In this document: piece after piece, positions 53,460 through 62,593 of the stretch | Numbering within the stretch: position 1 is the first letter of the stretch | Layout of the letters: each line of letters begins with the position of its first letter | Origin: Loktanella sp. | GTDB taxonomy: Bacteria; Pseudomonadota; Alphaproteobacteria; Rhodobacterales; Rhodobacteraceae | Direction of reading: 5' to 3' | Assembly (NCBI GenBank): GCA_017390475.1 | Contig: JAFPBO010000026.1 | Span: forward strand, 1 to 64,000 | Length of the DNA: 64,000 nt | The notes under the pieces: generated by a model | Seen by the model: only the letters and a program-made list of their open reading frames with translations | The model's database searches: none | What the model was told of the DNA's origin: nothing | Position numbers and translations under genes: made by a program

Positions 53460-54311
53460 TTATCTTTGGCATTGCGGACAAAAGAAAGATGATCTGCCCG
53501 ATTGCACGATTCGCTGGATCACGCGGTCGCAACCGGGCGTGACGCAGGCTCCACCCTCGCGGTCATAGACCTGAAACCCATGCTGGAAATAGCCCAGTGT
53601 GCCATCGCTTTGCCGGTAATCGCGCAGGCTGGACCCGCCCGCGGAAATCGCCTCCAGCAGAACCTCGCGGACCAATGGGACCAGCGAAGCCACCCGCCGC
53701 GCGCTGATCTGTCCGGCCTTGCGCCGCGGATCGATACCTGCACGGAACAAAACCTCACAGACATAGATATTGCCCAGTCCCGCCACGATCCGCTGATCCA
53801 GCAAGGCCGATTTGACCGGCGTATTGCGCCCCTTTAGCCGCGCAATCAGGTAATCCTCATGAAACGCATTGCCCAACGGTTCCGGCCCCAAATCGCGGAT
53901 CAGCCAGTGATCCTCTTGCGCGGCGGTCTGCATCAGGTCCATCGCACCGAACCGGCGGGCATCGTTAAAGGTGATCCGCGCGCCGGATTCCATATGCAGC
54001 ACGACATGATCATGTTTCGCCGGGGCCGGATGAGCGTGATAGAACACACCCTGCGCCGCACCCGACACCAGCATTCGCCCCGACATACCCAAATGGATCA
54101 GCAGTGTTTCAGCACTGTCCAGATCGACAAGGATGTATTTCGACCGCCGTCGCAGGCCAAGCACCCGCTTTCCCGTCAACCTGTCCGCCATATTTTCAGG
54201 GAAGGGCAAGCGCAGATCGGGGCGGTTTACCTCTGCCTGCGTGATCATGTATCCCGTCATCGCAGGCGCTATACCGGCTTTGACAGTTTCGACCTCGGGC
54301 AATTCGGGCAT
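53460..54311 (-). CDS. mutM: MutM (Fpg), formamidopyrimidine-DNA glycosylase
   Basis: Base-excision repair glycosylase/AP lyase for 8-oxoguanine. 283 residues with the N-terminal [13 protein letters not shown] (catalytic Pro2/Glu3 after Met removal), [10 protein letters not shown], the helix-two-turn-helix [24 protein letters not shown], and a C-terminal zinc finger ([11 protein letters not shown] ... [10 protein letters not shown]). All key residues are present. Divergent from ubiE, 85 bases apart. Confidence 0.97.
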   Translation of the reverse strand: MPELPEVETVKAGIAPAMTGYMITQAEVNRPDLRLPFPENMADRLTGKRVLGLRRRSKYILVDLDSAETLLIHLGMSGRMLVSGAAQGVFYHAHPAPAKHDHVVLHMESGARITFNDARRFGAMDLMQTAAQEDHWLIRDLGPEPLGNAFHEDYLIARLKGRNTPVKSALLDQRIVAGLGNIYVCEVLFRAGIDPRRKAGQISARRVASLVPLVREVLLEAISAGGSSLRDYRQSDGTLGYFQHGFQVYDREGGACVTPGCDRVIQRIVQSGRSSFFCPQCQR

Positions 54312-54396
54312 GGCGCACTTTCTATCGGCGGGACGGCGTTGTAAGCCTTTGTCTGCGCCCTATAGTTGGGACCAGCGCAAAGGACCACAAGCCCCG

Positions 54397-55149
54397 ATGA
54401 CCAACGACACAGACAAGACAACCCATTTCGGTTTTGAAACCGTCCGCGAAGATGAAAAAGCTGGCCGCGTGCAGGGGGTGTTTTCCTCTGTCGCCAGCAA
54501 ATACGACATCATGAATGATGTGATGTCCGGCGGCGTTCACCGGATCTGGAAAGATGCGATGATGGATTGGCTGGCCCCGCGGCCGGGCCAGCGCCTGCTG
54601 GATGTGGCCGGGGGGACGGGCGATGTATCGTTCCGCTTTCTCAAACGCGCGGGACGCGGGCATGCCACCGTCTTGGACCTGACCGAATCCATGCTGGTCG
54701 AAGGGCGCAAGCGGGCCGAAGCGGCGCAGATGTCCGATAGCCTCGACTGGGTGGTTGGTGACGCGATGGCGCTGCCATTCGATGCCAACACATTCGATGT
54801 CTATACGATTTCCTTTGGTATCCGGAACGTTACCCGCCCGCAGGATGCATTGGCAGAGGCATATCGCGTTCTGAAACCCGGCGGGCGGTTGATGGTGCTG
54901 GAATTCAGCCAGATTCCCAATCCGATGATGCAGGCGGCCTATGACGCCTATTCTTTCAATGTCATTCCGCGCATGGGGCAGCTTATTGCGGGTGATCGCG
55001 ACAGCTACCAATATCTGGTCGAATCGATCCGGCAATTCCCTGATCAGGACACATTCCTTGGCACGGTCCGCGACGCAGGCTTCGGCAATGCCAAATACCG
55101 CAACCTGACGATGGGTGTGGCGGCACTGCATTCAGGCTGGAAACTTTAA
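54397..55149 (+). CDS. ubiE: UbiE, ubiquinone biosynthesis C-methyltransferase
   Basis: SAM-dependent C-methyltransferase of ubiquinone synthesis. 250 residues with SAM motif [16 protein letters not shown] and the family block [36 protein letters not shown]. The start ATG at 54397 begins [14 protein letters not shown]. It abuts ubiB with no intergenic base, forming a coenzyme-Q gene pair. Confidence 0.97.
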   Translation: MTNDTDKTTHFGFETVREDEKAGRVQGVFSSVASKYDIMNDVMSGGVHRIWKDAMMDWLAPRPGQRLLDVAGGTGDVSFRFLKRAGRGHATVLDLTESMLVEGRKRAEAAQMSDSLDWVVGDAMALPFDANTFDVYTISFGIRNVTRPQDALAEAYRVLKPGGRLMVLEFSQIPNPMMQAAYDAYSFNVIPRMGQLIAGDRDSYQYLVESIRQFPDQDTFLGTVRDAGFGNAKYRNLTMGVAALHSGWKL

Positions 55150-56679
55150 GTGCGTGGCCCGCACAACATCATCCGCCTGATCCGCACCGGGGCGACGCTG
55201 GAACGCACCGGCGCGATGAAGGTAATCCTGGACGCTTTCGACGTCGGGCCAGTACTGGGGCTGACCCTGCGCGCCTTCGTCTGGCCTTTTCAATGGCTGG
55301 GCTACAAGGGCGATGTCACAATGCCGCCCGCCCCACGCGCATTGACCGCGCTTGGCCCGGCTTACATCAAGTTCGGGCAGGTTTTGTCCACCCGCCCCGA
55401 TGTTGTCGGTGATGACATGGCCGTGCAATTGCGCGTTCTGCAAGACAAGCTGCCGCCGTTTTCGATGGCCGAGGCCAAGGCCGAAATCCAGCGCGAACTG
55501 GGCATGCCTGTCGAAAAACTCTTCTCCACCTTCTCGCCCCCTGTTGCTGCCGCCTCGCTGGCGCAGGTCCACAAGGCGCATCTGGCCGACACAGGCGAGG
55601 CGGTAGCGGTCAAGATCCTGCGCCCCGGTATCGAAAAAGCCTTTCGCAAGGATATCGACGCCTTCTATTTCGCGGCCCGCACGATCGAGGTGCTGTCGCC
55701 TGCGTCGCGCCGGCTGCGCCCGATGGATGTGATTGTTCATTTCGAAGGCGTGGTGATGGGCGAGCTTGACCTGCGGCTGGAAAGCTCTGCTGCCGCCGAA
55801 TTCGCCGCCAGCACCAAGGATGACGCAGGCTTTACCGTGCCACAGGTGCGCTGGCATCTGTCCGGGCGGCGGGTGATGACGCTCGACTGGGCCGAAGGTG
55901 CCGGGATTGGCGACAATGCCGCGCTGGATGCGGCGGGTCATGACCGGCGCGAACTGGCGACGCGGGTGCTGGGTTTGTTTCTGAACCACGCCCTGCGCGA
56001 CGGCTATTTCCATGGGGATATGCATCAAGGCAATCTGAAGGTCAGCGCGGGTGGCGATATCATCGCCTATGATTTCGGCATCATGGGGCGGATCGATGAA
56101 TATACCCGCCGGGTTTATGCCGAAATTCTGTTCGGCTTCATCCGCAAGGATTACCAGCGCGTCGCCGAGGTGCATTTCGAGGCGGGCTATGTCCCTGCCA
56201 ACCGCGATGTCGATGAATTCGCCCGCGCCCTGCGCGCTGTGGGCGAACCGATCTTCGGGATGGATGCCAGCCGCATTTCCATGGCACGGCTTTTGTCCTA
56301 TCTGTTTGAAGTGACAGAACGTTTCGGCATGGAAACAAGGACCGAACTGATCCATCTGCAACGCACCATGGTGGTTGTCGAAGGGGTGGCGCGGTCGCTG
56401 GACCCACGGATGAACATCTGGGAAGTCGCCAAACCAGTGGTCGAGGATTACATCAAGCAAAGCATCGGCCCCAAGGCCCTGCTGCGCGATCTGGGACGCA
56501 CCGCGATGATCCTGACGCGCTTTGGCCCGCAATTGCCAAGGCTGGCCGAACAGGCGCTGATCCGGCTGAACAACCCGCCGCCGGAGCCAAAACCGCAACG
56601 CCGTATCGCGCGGTTGTCATGGATGGCCTTGGGTGGCGTGCTGGTCGGCGTGTCGATGTGGATCGGCCAGATGATGTAA
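55150..56679 (+). CDS. ubiB: UbiB, atypical kinase-like ubiquinone biosynthesis protein
   Basis: 509-residue ADCK-type ATPase needed for ubiquinone assembly. The KxGQ motif is in GPAYIKFGQVLSTRPD (about residue 77), VAVKILRPG marks the nucleotide-binding lysine, HGDMHQGNLKV and YDFGIMGRID form the catalytic loop region, and the C-terminus has a hydrophobic membrane anchor (MALGGVLVGVSMWIGQMM). Start is a GTG placed immediately after the ubiE stop. An inverted repeat with 16-bp arms follows about 140 bases downstream. Confidence 0.96.
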   Translation: MRGPHNIIRLIRTGATLERTGAMKVILDAFDVGPVLGLTLRAFVWPFQWLGYKGDVTMPPAPRALTALGPAYIKFGQVLSTRPDVVGDDMAVQLRVLQDKLPPFSMAEAKAEIQRELGMPVEKLFSTFSPPVAAASLAQVHKAHLADTGEAVAVKILRPGIEKAFRKDIDAFYFAARTIEVLSPASRRLRPMDVIVHFEGVVMGELDLRLESSAAAEFAASTKDDAGFTVPQVRWHLSGRRVMTLDWAEGAGIGDNAALDAAGHDRRELATRVLGLFLNHALRDGYFHGDMHQGNLKVSAGGDIIAYDFGIMGRIDEYTRRVYAEILFGFIRKDYQRVAEVHFEAGYVPANRDVDEFARALRAVGEPIFGMDASRISMARLLSYLFEVTERFGMETRTELIHLQRTMVVVEGVARSLDPRMNIWEVAKPVVEDYIKQSIGPKALLRDLGRTAMILTRFGPQLPRLAEQALIRLNNPPPEPKPQRRIARLSWMALGGVLVGVSMWIGQMM

Positions 56680-56817
56680 GCAATGCAGGACACGACGGGA
56701 TCGCAGCGTCAGCAATGGGGTGACTGATCGCGCGCGGCACTTTCCGAGCGGTCGTAAAGCCAGTTTTGCCAGAAACCGCGCGGCTTCCGCGACGACAAGA
56801 AAAGCGTCGGACAGCCC

Positions 56818-56860
56818 CGGACAGATAGCACATTGCAACCAACGATGTGCTATCTGTCCG
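56818..56860. repeat. Perfect 16-bp inverted repeat between ubiB and flgD
   Basis: CGGACAGATAGCACAT and its exact complement on the other side of an 11-base loop. It lies between convergent ubiB and flgD. No T run follows in either direction, so it may be a bidirectional 3' hairpin or protein site rather than a classical terminator. Confidence 0.6.
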
Positions 56861-56890
56861 ATGGCTGTGAATGCGATCTGCATCGCCGTC

Positions 56891-57559
56891 TCAGCGCAGC
56901 GGGTCACGCAGGGCGGTGACATCGCTGGCCGGGACCGACACCCCGCCCTTCACGACCACCTGCATCTTCCCGGCATCGGACCGAATTTCTGTCACTGGCG
57001 CGTAAACGTCGACCTTGGTTTCGCCGGTTGCACCGATCCTTTCCCCATTGGCGATGCTGATGTAGGTGAAATCATATACGCCTTCCGGCAGCAAAGTGCC
57101 CCCAGCCACTGCGCCGGTCCAATCGAGAGCCGCCCCCGTCGTGGGGGCGGCAAAGCGTTGGACGATGAACCCGTCAACATCGCGCACGACGATCTCACCT
57201 GATTGCGCCCCGTTCATTGGGCGCGGGTACAAGGTGATCGGGCTGCCGTCGAAATATGCCGGGGCCGCAGCGCGCGCCTCTTTGCCGACCCAAGCGGCCA
57301 TATCGGCCATCCCGGTCACGCCGATCTGCGCTGTCAGGTCGCGTAGCAGATCATTGGTCACGACCGCCTGCTCGACCCCAGAAAAGGTCGCCAGCTGCGT
57401 GGCAAAATCCGCCGATTCAATCGGGTTGAGCGGATCTTGATTCTTCATCTGTGCGGTCAGCATCTTCAGGAACGTATCAAAATCGGAGCTGATCCGTGGT
57501 TTCGCAGAGGTTTGCTTCTGGTCACTCGCCGCAGGTCGCGTGGTTTGTCCTATTTCCAT
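56891..57559 (-). CDS. flgD: FlgD, flagellar hook capping protein
   Basis: 222-residue hook scaffold. The N-terminal part contains the family pattern FDTFLKMLTAQMKNQDPLNPIESADFATQLATFSGVEQ (about 25-65), and the rest forms the tudor/Ig-like core ending in VPVTEIRSDAGK-like strands. The ATG at 57559 has AAGGA 7 bases upstream. It follows fliK on the same strand 9 bases later, as in flagellar operons. Confidence 0.93.
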   Translation of the reverse strand: MEIGQTTRPAASDQKQTSAKPRISSDFDTFLKMLTAQMKNQDPLNPIESADFATQLATFSGVEQAVVTNDLLRDLTAQIGVTGMADMAAWVGKEARAAAPAYFDGSPITLYPRPMNGAQSGEIVVRDVDGFIVQRFAAPTTGAALDWTGAVAGGTLLPEGVYDFTYISIANGERIGATGETKVDVYAPVTEIRSDAGKMQVVVKGGVSVPASDVTALRDPLR

Positions 57560-57568
57560 GTTCAATCC

Positions 57569-58999
57569 TTATAGCCGCAAATCAAGTGCGCCATTCATCT
57601 GCCTGCGCAAGGCAGGCTCCGGCTGTATCGGCCTGCCCTCGTCCGGCGTGTGGCCGGGTTTGGCTATGGGCTGGCCCGCGTCACGATCAGGTCGGTGCCG
57701 GTCCGAAAACGAAAATGCGACATCGTGAAACCCAAGGCTGCGAAACTCTTGCGCAAGCATCTCGATATGTCGGCGCATCAGATCGCTGGTTTCGGGCCTT
57801 TCCGCCGCAATGTGCAGCATCAACGACCCATCTGCCGCAGTGATCTGCATGCGGACACGCCCCAGTTCTTCGGGGTTCAGCGCGATTTCCGTAGCCTCGC
57901 CGGGATGTTGGGAAATCACAACCGCCATCTGCCGGGCGACAAAGCGGGGGATGTCAGGCGGCGTTCCGGACCCCGCGACAGCCAGTGCAACGGGCCCCGG
58001 TTTTTCCGGTATCATTTCGAGCGAGAGTTTTTCACCATCGGGCGGCAGGTCAAAAACCGGCAGGCGGTCAACGTTCTGCTGGCCTGCCACGTCGCTTTTG
58101 CCGCCTGCCTCATTCTGCGGCGGCAGATAGGCGATTGGAGGTTTTTCCATCGGGCTTGACCGGGGCAGCGATACCAGCGGCACGTCATCCAGCGCGACGG
58201 GGTCAGCCTCTTGGTCGATGAAAGCTGCGACGTGCGGCGCATCATCCTGCATGATGAGGACGACGTCATCGCGGGCAACAGCTGGGACATCGGGCCGTGC
58301 TGCCGGTGGCGCCGCGCCGCGCGGTGGTGCCACAAGATCGCCCGCCTCAACAACCCGAATTATCGGGCGCTCCCGATGCGACGGAACATCACCGCCAGGC
58401 AGGTCCTGCGCAGACACCACCACGTCAACCTTGATGACAGCCGCGTCCGGCGTGGTGGCCTGCGGCGCAAACTGATGTTGCACTGCGACAAGGGGCAGAC
58501 CTGGCGCAGACGCAGCCTCCGGCATGATGACCGCAGAGAGGGCAGGAACGACATCCATCGGTAGCACCTGGTCGGCAACCGGCTGATCTGCGATCAGCTG
58601 ACCGACCAGAAGCTGCATCAGACTGGGCCTGTCACCCCGATCACGGGCAACCTCGGTCAATGATGGGTCTGCGGTGGCCGGTGGGGCATCAGTCAGCAAC
58701 AATGGTGCCGCAAGCACAGGCACAGGCACAGGCATACACCCATCCTCATCAGCCAAAGCCCGATCCGGCAGCGCATCATCTGCTGAGTCGCCCCCCACCT
58801 CGGTAAATCCGGCTTCATTGTCCCTCCCCGGTTCGGCAACAAGCAGATCCGGATTAGCCACCACGACAACGGGCGGGGGTTCAGCGCCAATCAGCGCATC
58901 CATGACACGATGGAACAACGCGCCATCGTCATCAAATAATATCGAATGTCCGGGAACAGCGGCGGTGAGGGTCGGGGCAAGAAGAATCGGCGGCAGCAT
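57569..58999 (-). CDS. fliK: FliK-like flagellar hook-length control protein
   Basis: 476 residues (a GTG 15 bases upstream would add five). Low-complexity, Pro/Val/Asp-rich ruler region over most of the length, then a C-terminal Flg_hook domain around 355-435: TEIALNPEELGRVRMQIT, LMLHIAAERPETSDLMRRHIEMLAQEFRSLGF. This is the expected FliK organisation. Followed by flgD. Upstream it is divergent from a rod-binding protein gene. Confidence 0.85.
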   Translation of the reverse strand: MLPPILLAPTLTAAVPGHSILFDDDGALFHRVMDALIGAEPPPVVVVANPDLLVAEPGRDNEAGFTEVGGDSADDALPDRALADEDGCMPVPVPVLAAPLLLTDAPPATADPSLTEVARDRGDRPSLMQLLVGQLIADQPVADQVLPMDVVPALSAVIMPEAASAPGLPLVAVQHQFAPQATTPDAAVIKVDVVVSAQDLPGGDVPSHRERPIIRVVEAGDLVAPPRGAAPPAARPDVPAVARDDVVLIMQDDAPHVAAFIDQEADPVALDDVPLVSLPRSSPMEKPPIAYLPPQNEAGGKSDVAGQQNVDRLPVFDLPPDGEKLSLEMIPEKPGPVALAVAGSGTPPDIPRFVARQMAVVISQHPGEATEIALNPEELGRVRMQITAADGSLMLHIAAERPETSDLMRRHIEMLAQEFRSLGFHDVAFSFSDRHRPDRDAGQPIAKPGHTPDEGRPIQPEPALRRQMNGALDLRL

Positions 59000-59100
59000 G
59001 GCGTTTCCTGACACAGAAGATAATGCCGTTCTGCCTGAGAAAACTTACTGAATGTTTACGGCTGTCAGCCAAACTGGAAAAAATCACGCCGGAGCTTGCC

Positions 59101-59394
59101 ATGACGATCATTCCCGTTTTGCCGCCCCCCCGCGGCCCTGTCACGATACCCGACACGATTAGCACAGATGCGAGGCTGCGCGATGCCGCCCAAGAGCTGG
59201 AGGCAACATTTCTTGCCGAAATGCTGAAATCCGCCGGGTTTGGCACCAGCAGAACAGCGTTTGGCGGCGGTGTCGGCGAAGATCAGTTTTCATCCTTTCT
59301 GCGCGAGGCACAATCCACTGAAATGGCAAAAGCAGGGGGAATCGGTCTCGCCGAAACCCTGTTTCACGCGATGAAGATCCGCAATGCCGCGTGA
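59101..59394 (+). CDS. flgJ: Rod-binding protein (FlgJ N-terminal domain type)
   Basis: 97-residue protein that corresponds to the rod-capping part of FlgJ without the muramidase domain, usual in alphaproteobacteria. The pattern LRDAAQELEATFLAEMLKSAGF and the ending DQFSSFLREAQSTEMAKAGGIGLAETLF are typical. The ATG at 59101 is chosen for GGAG upstream and because the longer frame includes no similar residues. The following gene overlaps it by 11 bases. Confidence 0.85.
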   Translation: MTIIPVLPPPRGPVTIPDTISTDARLRDAAQELEATFLAEMLKSAGFGTSRTAFGGGVGEDQFSSFLREAQSTEMAKAGGIGLAETLFHAMKIRNAA

Positions 59395-59728
59395 TCCGTG
59401 CCTGACCGAATTGCTGACGCTACTGAATGCCGAAACCTTTGCGATCACCCAGGGTGATTATGCCGTGCTGGACGATCTTGTCGCACGGAAACTGGCACTG
59501 TTTGAGTTGTTGCAGCAAGCCAGGGCCACGCCACAGGATTTGCGGCTGGTTTCTGACCATCTTGCACAGAACCAATTACTTCTCGAAGCCGCGCGCAAAG
59601 GGATCGGCGCCGCAAGCGACCGCCTGTCAGCTTTGCGCAAGGTGCGCGATGGTCTGCAGGTCTATGATCAATCTGGGCAGTTCGCGCAACCTCCGATCGC
59701 CCGCCCCGAACTGGTGAAAAAGGCGTGA
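59384..59728 (+). CDS. FlgN-like flagellar chaperone
   Basis: 114 residues with the coiled helical pattern of FlgN, LTELLTLLNAETFAITQGDYAVLDDLVARKLALFELLQQ, followed by a second helix. FlgN escorts hook-associated proteins FlgK/FlgL. Identification rests on the pattern and on the flagellar neighbours. It overlaps the flgJ-like gene, so they are co-translated. Confidence 0.7.
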   Translation: MPRDPCLTELLTLLNAETFAITQGDYAVLDDLVARKLALFELLQQARATPQDLRLVSDHLAQNQLLLEAARKGIGAASDRLSALRKVRDGLQVYDQSGQFAQPPIARPELVKKA

Positions 59729-59888
59729 TTTAGGTCAAATGCGCGCTATTCCCGCATGCTGTGTTAATCGGTTCTTCAGGGTTTGATTGCTATGATCATA
59801 CCACTGCCAAAACGGCACTGACCGGGACAAAACCATGTCCCCCGCCGTCAGAATGACGATCTGATCTGCAAATATGCAGTTTTTGAAC

Positions 59889-60017
59889 TCATCCGGCGCA
59901 AAGCGCCCTCAAAAGGACCGACATTATGGCCACTTTCCATGCACCGCCATGATGCCCGCCCCCGGCGATCACCTTCTTGCGTTTGATAATCGTCGGCGAA
60001 TTCGATCCCTTTGCCAT
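59889..60017 (-). pseudogene. motB: motB remnant (N-terminal 30 codons only)
   Basis: The frame from the ATG at 60017 (AGAGGTG upstream) reads MAKGSNSPTIIKRKKVIAGG and continues GHHGGAWKVA. This is the start of flagellar stator protein MotB, just before its transmembrane helix (normally YADFVTAMMAFFLLMW). After residue 30 the similarity stops; twelve unrelated codons lead to a stop at 59889. The expected rest of about 230-270 codons is missing. A hairpin (TTTTGA ... GGCGC-AAA-GCGCC ... TCAAAA, 59881-59914) sits at the break. The start and ribosome binding site are intact, so the loss is recent or the fragment is still translated. Confidence 0.75.
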
Positions 60018-60103
60018 CTTACACCTCTGCCACCCCGCCACGGGCATAGCGGGGAAAGCGTAAAGGCGCGCTTAAAGGCACAATTCACATCAAAATCGAT
60101 GTA

Positions 60104-60490
60104 TCAGGCATCGAACCGCTGGATCGGGCCGAGGCTGGAAGGTGCAACATGGTCGTTGATCGCCGCTTTCGCCGCGTCCAGCGCCGCCATCGCGGCCAGC
60201 AGCGATTGCGACAATGCCACAAAGGCGGTGCCGTAATCGTTGCGCGCATCGCAGGCGCGCAGATCCTGGGTCAGATTGAACAGATCACTGCGCGCAGTGA
60301 CCAAGTGCTCTGTCAGCTGCGCCAGTTCTTCATCCGGGGGCATGATCCGCGCGGCGAGACGGGACAGCACCTCGCGCCGCCGCAACAGGTCGGACGGCTG
60401 ACGCGGGCCCGCTGCAGCGATTCGTAATTGCAGGTCGATGATCTGGTCGATCAGCTCGGCCGGGTTGGTCGGGACTAGAATATCATTCAT
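60104..60490 (-). CDS. Small helical protein, DUF6165-like
   Basis: 128 residues starting NDILVPTNPAELIDQIIDLQLR, resembling DUF6165 (pattern ELIDxIxxLxxK at the N-terminus, IN near the C-terminus). It is mostly helical with no signal peptide or membrane segment. DUF6165 genes are often next to glycosyltransferase or TPR genes; here the neighbours are a flagellar island and thuB. The ATG at 60490 begins the similarity. Function unknown. Confidence 0.5.
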   Translation of the reverse strand: MNDILVPTNPAELIDQIIDLQLRIAAAGPRQPSDLLRRREVLSRLAARIMPPDEELAQLTEHLVTARSDLFNLTQDLRACDARNDYGTAFVALSQSLLAAMAALDAAKAAINDHVAPSSLGPIQRFDA

Positions 60491-60602
60491 CAGCAAGTTC
60501 CACTTTGCGCCATAACTGAACAGAACCGGTGCGCACACCATAGTGAAAACATGACCGCAAAATGTTCATCTTGTCAAAAGACCCCACCGTACGGTGGTCT
60601 AA

Positions 60603-61652
60603 TCAAACCTCTTGATCCCGGGACTGATTTGTGTATGACACCACTGCCGCATCCAGCACGCGTTGCAACGCGGCCCCACGGGCAAAGTCCGGCGCGACCT
60701 GCTGCCGCTGCCTGATCGCGGCGATGAACCGGGCGTAATTGGTCTGCACAGCGGGCGTATCGACATCAGCCCAATGCCCGGTCAGCAGGTCATCAGCCAG
60801 CGAGGCTGTCAGATGACTGGTCGCTTTTTCAAAACTGACCTTCAGGCCGCCCTTGGTACCGAAAATCCGCAAGCACAGGTCATTGTGATGGCCCGCGGCA
60901 AAGCGACTGGCGTGAATCACCCCGGTCGCCCCGTTCTGCAGCGCCAGATGCATGGACATGCTGTCATTGGCGTCCAAGTGATAGCGCCCGATCTGATCGC
61001 CCGGCGCCTTGGGGAAGGTTTTCAACCGGCAGGACACGCGCGCCACATCGGAACCGGCGGCAAAGGTGGCATAATCCAGAATATGCACACCGACATCGCC
61101 CAGCACCCCCATCGACCCATGCGCCGATGACAGCCGCCAAAGCCATTGATCTTCGGTCTGCCAATCGCCCCAGGCGGGCTGGACCAGCCAGCTTTGCAGA
61201 TAGGATGCCTCAAAATGCCGGACCGCGCCGATGGCACCCTGACTGATCAGATCGGCGGCATGCATCAGGGCGGGGACGTTGCGATAGGTGAGGTTGACCA
61301 TGTTCACCACTTCTGCCGCCTGTGCCGCACGTGTCATGGCGGCAGCGTCGGCATAATGTGTCGCCAACGGCTTTTCGCACAGCACATGTTTGCGCGCCTC
61401 CAGAAGTGGCATGGTCGTGCGGTGATGCACGGCGTCAGGTGTCACATTGGATGCGGCATCGAATTCGCCCCATGCCAACGCCTGTTCCACCGAGGCAAAG
61501 CCGCGCGGAATATCCAACTGCCCGCAGAAAGCGGCCAGATTGTCAGCATTAGTATCGACACCCCCAACGATCTGCACGTCCGGGATGGTGCGATAAGCCT
61601 CGACATGAGCGCGTGCCATGCCGCCCGTGCCGACGATCAGGACACGTGTCAT
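60603..61652 (-). CDS. thuB: Gfo/Idh/MocA family oxidoreductase, ThuB-like
   Basis: 349 residues with a Rossmann domain ([22 protein letters not shown], then VNLTYRN and [12 protein letters not shown] carrying the family EKP) and the C-terminal dimerisation/substrate domain. The start overlaps the stop of thuA by 4 bases. The thuA-thuB pair was first described in the trehalose/disaccharide utilisation operon of Sinorhizobium, where it takes part in 3-keto-sugar metabolism. No transporter genes are adjacent here, so naming follows the pair rather than proof of substrate. Confidence 0.8.
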   Translation of the reverse strand: MTRVLIVGTGGMARAHVEAYRTIPDVQIVGGVDTNADNLAAFCGQLDIPRGFASVEQALAWGEFDAASNVTPDAVHHRTTMPLLEARKHVLCEKPLATHYADAAAMTRAAQAAEVVNMVNLTYRNVPALMHAADLISQGAIGAVRHFEASYLQSWLVQPAWGDWQTEDQWLWRLSSAHGSMGVLGDVGVHILDYATFAAGSDVARVSCRLKTFPKAPGDQIGRYHLDANDSMSMHLALQNGATGVIHASRFAAGHHNDLCLRIFGTKGGLKVSFEKATSHLTASLADDLLTGHWADVDTPAVQTNYARFIAAIRQRQQVAPDFARGAALQRVLDAAVVSYTNQSRDQEV

Positions 61653-62431
61653 CGGAAACCGTCCTCGCCATCCTTGTGCAGGCGGGGACCGCGTTCAGTG
61701 ATCGGCTCTAATGCGGATTCCACCGGGACATTGGGCGCATCATTCACGTCCGTGACGCGCGGTGCAGCGTTATAGGCCCAGCGCACGGCATTGCGCAGGA
61801 CTTTCTGCACATTGGCGTCGTGATAGGTCGGATAGGTTTCATGGCCGGGGCGGAAGTAGAAGACATTGCCCGCACCGCGTTTGTAGGTCAGGCCAGAGCG
61901 AAACACCTCGCCGCCCTGAAACCAGCTGATGAACACGGTTTCCAGCGGTTCGGGCACGCCGAAGGGTTCGCCATACATCTCTTCATTTTCCAGCGTGAAA
62001 TGATCGGGCAGACCGGCAGCAATCGGATGGTTACGCGATGTGACCCAGATACGTTCGCGTTCGCCCGCCTCGCGCCATGTCAGGTTGCAGGGAGTTCCCA
62101 TCAAGCGTTTGAAAATCTTGGCGAAATGCGCGGAATGCAGCAGGATCAGGCCCATCCCGGCGTGGACATGGCTTGCCACGCGTTCAACGACATCATCCGC
62201 GACATCGCCATGGGCGGCATGGCCCCACCACAACAGAACGTCGGTCTGCGCCAGCCGTTCTTCGGTCAGCCCATGTTCAGGGTCTTGCAGGGTTGCGGTT
62301 TCAGCCGTGATTCCATCTATGCGCAGGGCGGCAGCAATCGCCTCATGCATGCCGTCGGGGTAAATATCAGCGACGGTTTTATTGGTCTCTTCGTGAACAT
62401 TCTCACCCCAGACGAGGGCACGTATCTGCAT
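61649..62431 (-). CDS. thuA: ThuA-like trehalose utilisation protein
   Basis: 260 residues of the ThuA (class I glutamine amidotransferase-like) fold: [23 protein letters not shown] at the N-terminus, [41 protein letters not shown] where the nucleophile elbow carries Ser, and the [23 protein letters not shown] block. The ATG at 62431 follows GAGAGGAG. A LacI-type palindrome sits directly upstream. Forms an operon with thuB. Confidence 0.88.
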   Translation of the reverse strand: MQIRALVWGENVHEETNKTVADIYPDGMHEAIAAALRIDGITAETATLQDPEHGLTEERLAQTDVLLWWGHAAHGDVADDVVERVASHVHAGMGLILLHSAHFAKIFKRLMGTPCNLTWREAGERERIWVTSRNHPIAAGLPDHFTLENEEMYGEPFGVPEPLETVFISWFQGGEVFRSGLTYKRGAGNVFYFRPGHETYPTYHDANVQKVLRNAVRWAYNAAPRVTDVNDAPNVPVESALEPITERGPRLHKDGEDGFR

Positions 62432-62445
62432 CTTGTTTCTCCTCT

Positions 62446-62457
62446 CAAAGCGCTTTG
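62446..62457 (-). promoter_or_regulatory. LacI-type operator upstream of thuA
   Basis: CAAAGCGCTTTG, a perfect 12-bp palindrome with central CG, the usual shape for LacI/GalR regulators. It lies just upstream of the thuA Shine-Dalgarno sequence. In Sinorhizobium the thu operon is controlled by the LacI-type ThuR. Confidence 0.55.
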
Positions 62458-62538
62458 GCGGGCATGCTTAGAGACAATTGCCGCAGTGGCAAGTCCCCCG
62501 TAAAAGATTGCCGCCAACCGCGCGACCGATTGGCGCAC

Positions 62539-62591
62539 TGTAAGGCTGAGTTTACACTTGCCCCAAGGCATGATGTCATCCTAAGCTGACA
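62539..62591 (+). promoter_or_regulatory. Two PpsR/CrtJ binding sites upstream of bchG
   Basis: Two exact TGT-N12-ACA elements at 62539-62556 and 62574-62591, 35 bp centre to centre; the second ends 2 bases before the first possible bchG start. Paired sites of this form bind PpsR/CrtJ, the aerobic and light-dependent repressor of bacteriochlorophyll genes. Confidence 0.75.
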
Positions 62592-62593
62592 CA

